Position numbers and translations under genes: made by a program | The notes under the pieces: generated by a model | What the model was told of the DNA's origin: nothing | What the model saw: only the letters and a program-made list of their open reading frames with translations | Database searches by the model: none | Part shown: positions 54,801 to 57,800 of the stretch, piece after piece | Layout: every line of letters starts with the position of its first letter | Position numbering within the stretch: the stretch's first letter is position 1 | NCBI RefSeq assembly: GCF_964355755.1 | Contig: NC_092672.1 | Span: 23,620,501 to 23,684,500 of the forward strand | Reading direction: 5' to 3' | From: Antedon mediterranea | Taxonomy: Eukaryota; Echinodermata; Crinoidea; Comatulida; Antedonidae | DNA length: 64,000 bases

Positions 54801-57800
54801 TCTAGGTCGTGCCCACAGATGGTTCTCGAATACATAATAATTTATTTCAAATGTACGTACAATAATACATGTCGTTTACAGGAACGAATAAATAGACAAT
54901 GATTTATGTACTCAACTAAAATTAGGACCCTGAGAATTACTTCCGAAAGAGAAACTTGTCACAAAATGAGACCAATTGTTTAAGTCAAATTTAAACAAAC
55001 TTAATTTGTGTTTTGTATGTAACATTAGGGGTGAGGGATGGGGAAGAAGATGGGTGCAAAGAGGAACAATTTTTAAATATATTAAATATATTCTTTATCC
55101 ATTTAATAACGAAATATTAATTGTTTTCATGTTTTACAAATAATATACCACTAAACACAGTAAAACATTGCTATGTAATACTTTGTTGAAACTATCACCG
55201 TCCTAGTCGATTGAAATAGTACAGTACATGTAACGATACATCACTACGACGTGTATGTATAATGTAAAACAATTTGTGAAAACCACCTTTATTCGAGGAA
55301 AATCATAATTTCGATTTAATCGTCAATAAACATTAAATTATCTAACTCAACTTAATTAGTAGGCCTAATGGTTTTCAATTGTTTCTTAGAGCCAATTCAT
55401 ACTTAAGTTGGTTCTTACCCCCGTTCTTACCCTACCCACCAAAGTTGTTCTGCGTTTAGATGTGATGCACCGTAGGCCTATCCTGTACTGGGTTTTCAAC
55501 GCTACTCATGCCAGTGAGGGAAGGGGTGATGATGTGGGTGGTTTAAATGCAATAATAAAGATGTTTTACATAATATACTGCGACTGAAAACGCTAGCTCA
55601 TTATCCGTTTAAAAAAAATTATATCCAACCTCTGCAGCACAGATTGAAAAAAAAATGGATCAAATTTCTGTTATGAGGATACAGTACTTGCCTTTACGAC
55701 GCCTGAGGGAATAGACACTTGTGGAACAGAGATTGGAATGTTCCATTCATCGCAAATCAATACATTTGTATAAACGTATATTAAATCTATCAAAATAGTA
55801 TTTTTTAAAGAAAAGCGGATGTTGGCTAAGCGAAAATGGCATGTTTTTTTGTTTAGTAATGTATGAAATATTTATTTTAGGTGCCCCACGGTACAGAGGG
55901 TTACTTGTAAATTTAAAAATTGGTGAACATATGAAAAATTGACATAATTCATTTTTGCTTTAGCGTACATTCTAGGCTCCCCGACGAAAGGGTTAGATTG
56001 TAGTAATTTAAAGCAAAAAATAGTAAAATTGGCTGCTAGTCAGTGGGTTTTGGCTTGAATGTAACCATTTATTTTGTCATTTTATAAGTGACCAATTTAT
56101 TTATTTTTTCATTTTTTTTTTCATCTTTCATGTTTTTTTGTGGGACAATACATCTTTAATGAAATTGTTGTTAATATAAAAGTTGCTTTCAAAAGACATC
56201 AGACCTCCCAACTCTCTCCCTAAAATACAATTTATTTTGGATTAACCAACAAAATATCCAAAGTTGTTAAATAAAATGTTACTACTCTAGAAATAAACTG
56301 AACGTAAGATATTCATGGATTGTTTAATAAGTGAAGTAATAAGTTTGCCATGTTTACTATTATAAATAATAAGTGTTCTTGGATTTGATGTATTTTTTTG
56401 TATGTAAATATTATAGCACCCCTCTATAGTGTAGACATGCTTTTATAAAGTCTTCCAATATTTCTAAGTTGGGAAGTCCAAAACTTCCTTCTAAATTATA
56501 TTAATAATTAGAGCATAGCATTTCATATTTGTATAGAAGCCTTTACCAGTGACATTGCTTTAAATCTTAATTACTAAATACAGATTCACTTTTTTATTTC
56601 TTGCCAGGAAAAGTCACGCCCAAGTAAGAGAGACAGAAAGTACAAAGGAATACAATTTCCTGGTATAAATTTTTTTCGTCAAAAGGTAAGGTTTTCTGTA
56701 ATCAGTTTATTGAGTTTGGTGATTTACGAATTGATTTAGAAATAAATATTCATGTACATTTTGATAAACTAAATTAATGTTTTTTAGTTCAAAACTACCA
56801 CAAACAGCAAAACCACCACAAACAGTGGTAAGTTCATTTTATTTTTCTAACAGCTATACAATTTAACTCAGTTCATCTAATAGATAAATTATGATTTTCT
56901 TCTACTTTATTTTTTATTTACTCATATTTTAGAGGTGAATACTGGAACACCTGCAAAAGCTAAAGATGTGAGTACTACAATATAGCATTTGTTGACTGTT
57001 CTATTTAACTCAACTCTGTCTCCTTGAAAAGAACAATCCATCTTTCTTTCAACTTTCAAATTCATTACCGTACTTGTATACTGAAAATAAGGAATTAAAT
57101 CTGTTATACTTTTAACATTAGCCCTAGAGTAGTGTTGGCAGTTTATCCGACTATTTTACTTTATCATTTTGATTTAGCTTTTCTTTATTCTATTAAGATC
57201 CAGCCACTGATAGCCACAGTATTGTCAGTAATTTGCCTTTGAATTTATATACTTAGTTTTGACATGATATACAACATTACACTGATATGAATGGTTCAGA
57301 AAGTAAAACATTTACTTCTATGTTATTTATATAATATTTGTTATTTTTATATTTGTGCATCAGGTTAGCAAGAAGTCAACTGCAGAAGGTAAGTGTGTAA
57401 TTAACTGTTAAATTCTTAATACTTTAATTGTGCAAGTATAAAATAATGGAACATGCTGAGTGAATAATAATAGAATTAGTGAATGATAAAAATGATGATT
57501 GACAACAGTGATGAAGAAAATTAATAACGACAATGATAAAGTTGATTAAATTAACAGTGAAATGCTTAGTTTGTGATGATTCACAAATAATAATAATAAA
57601 GTTGATAAAATTAACAGTGAAAGTGTTTACTAAAATGATCAAGATAGCCTTTCTACCCAAAGAAGAACCATTTAATCACTTTTTACATCTTTTCTTGTCA
57701 TTTTATGTTTAATAAGTTTTATCTTTTAAACATTTTAATTGTAGGAAAAGTGATTTACTGAAATATTGTTGCTACAGTATATAAGTGCATTATATATTAA

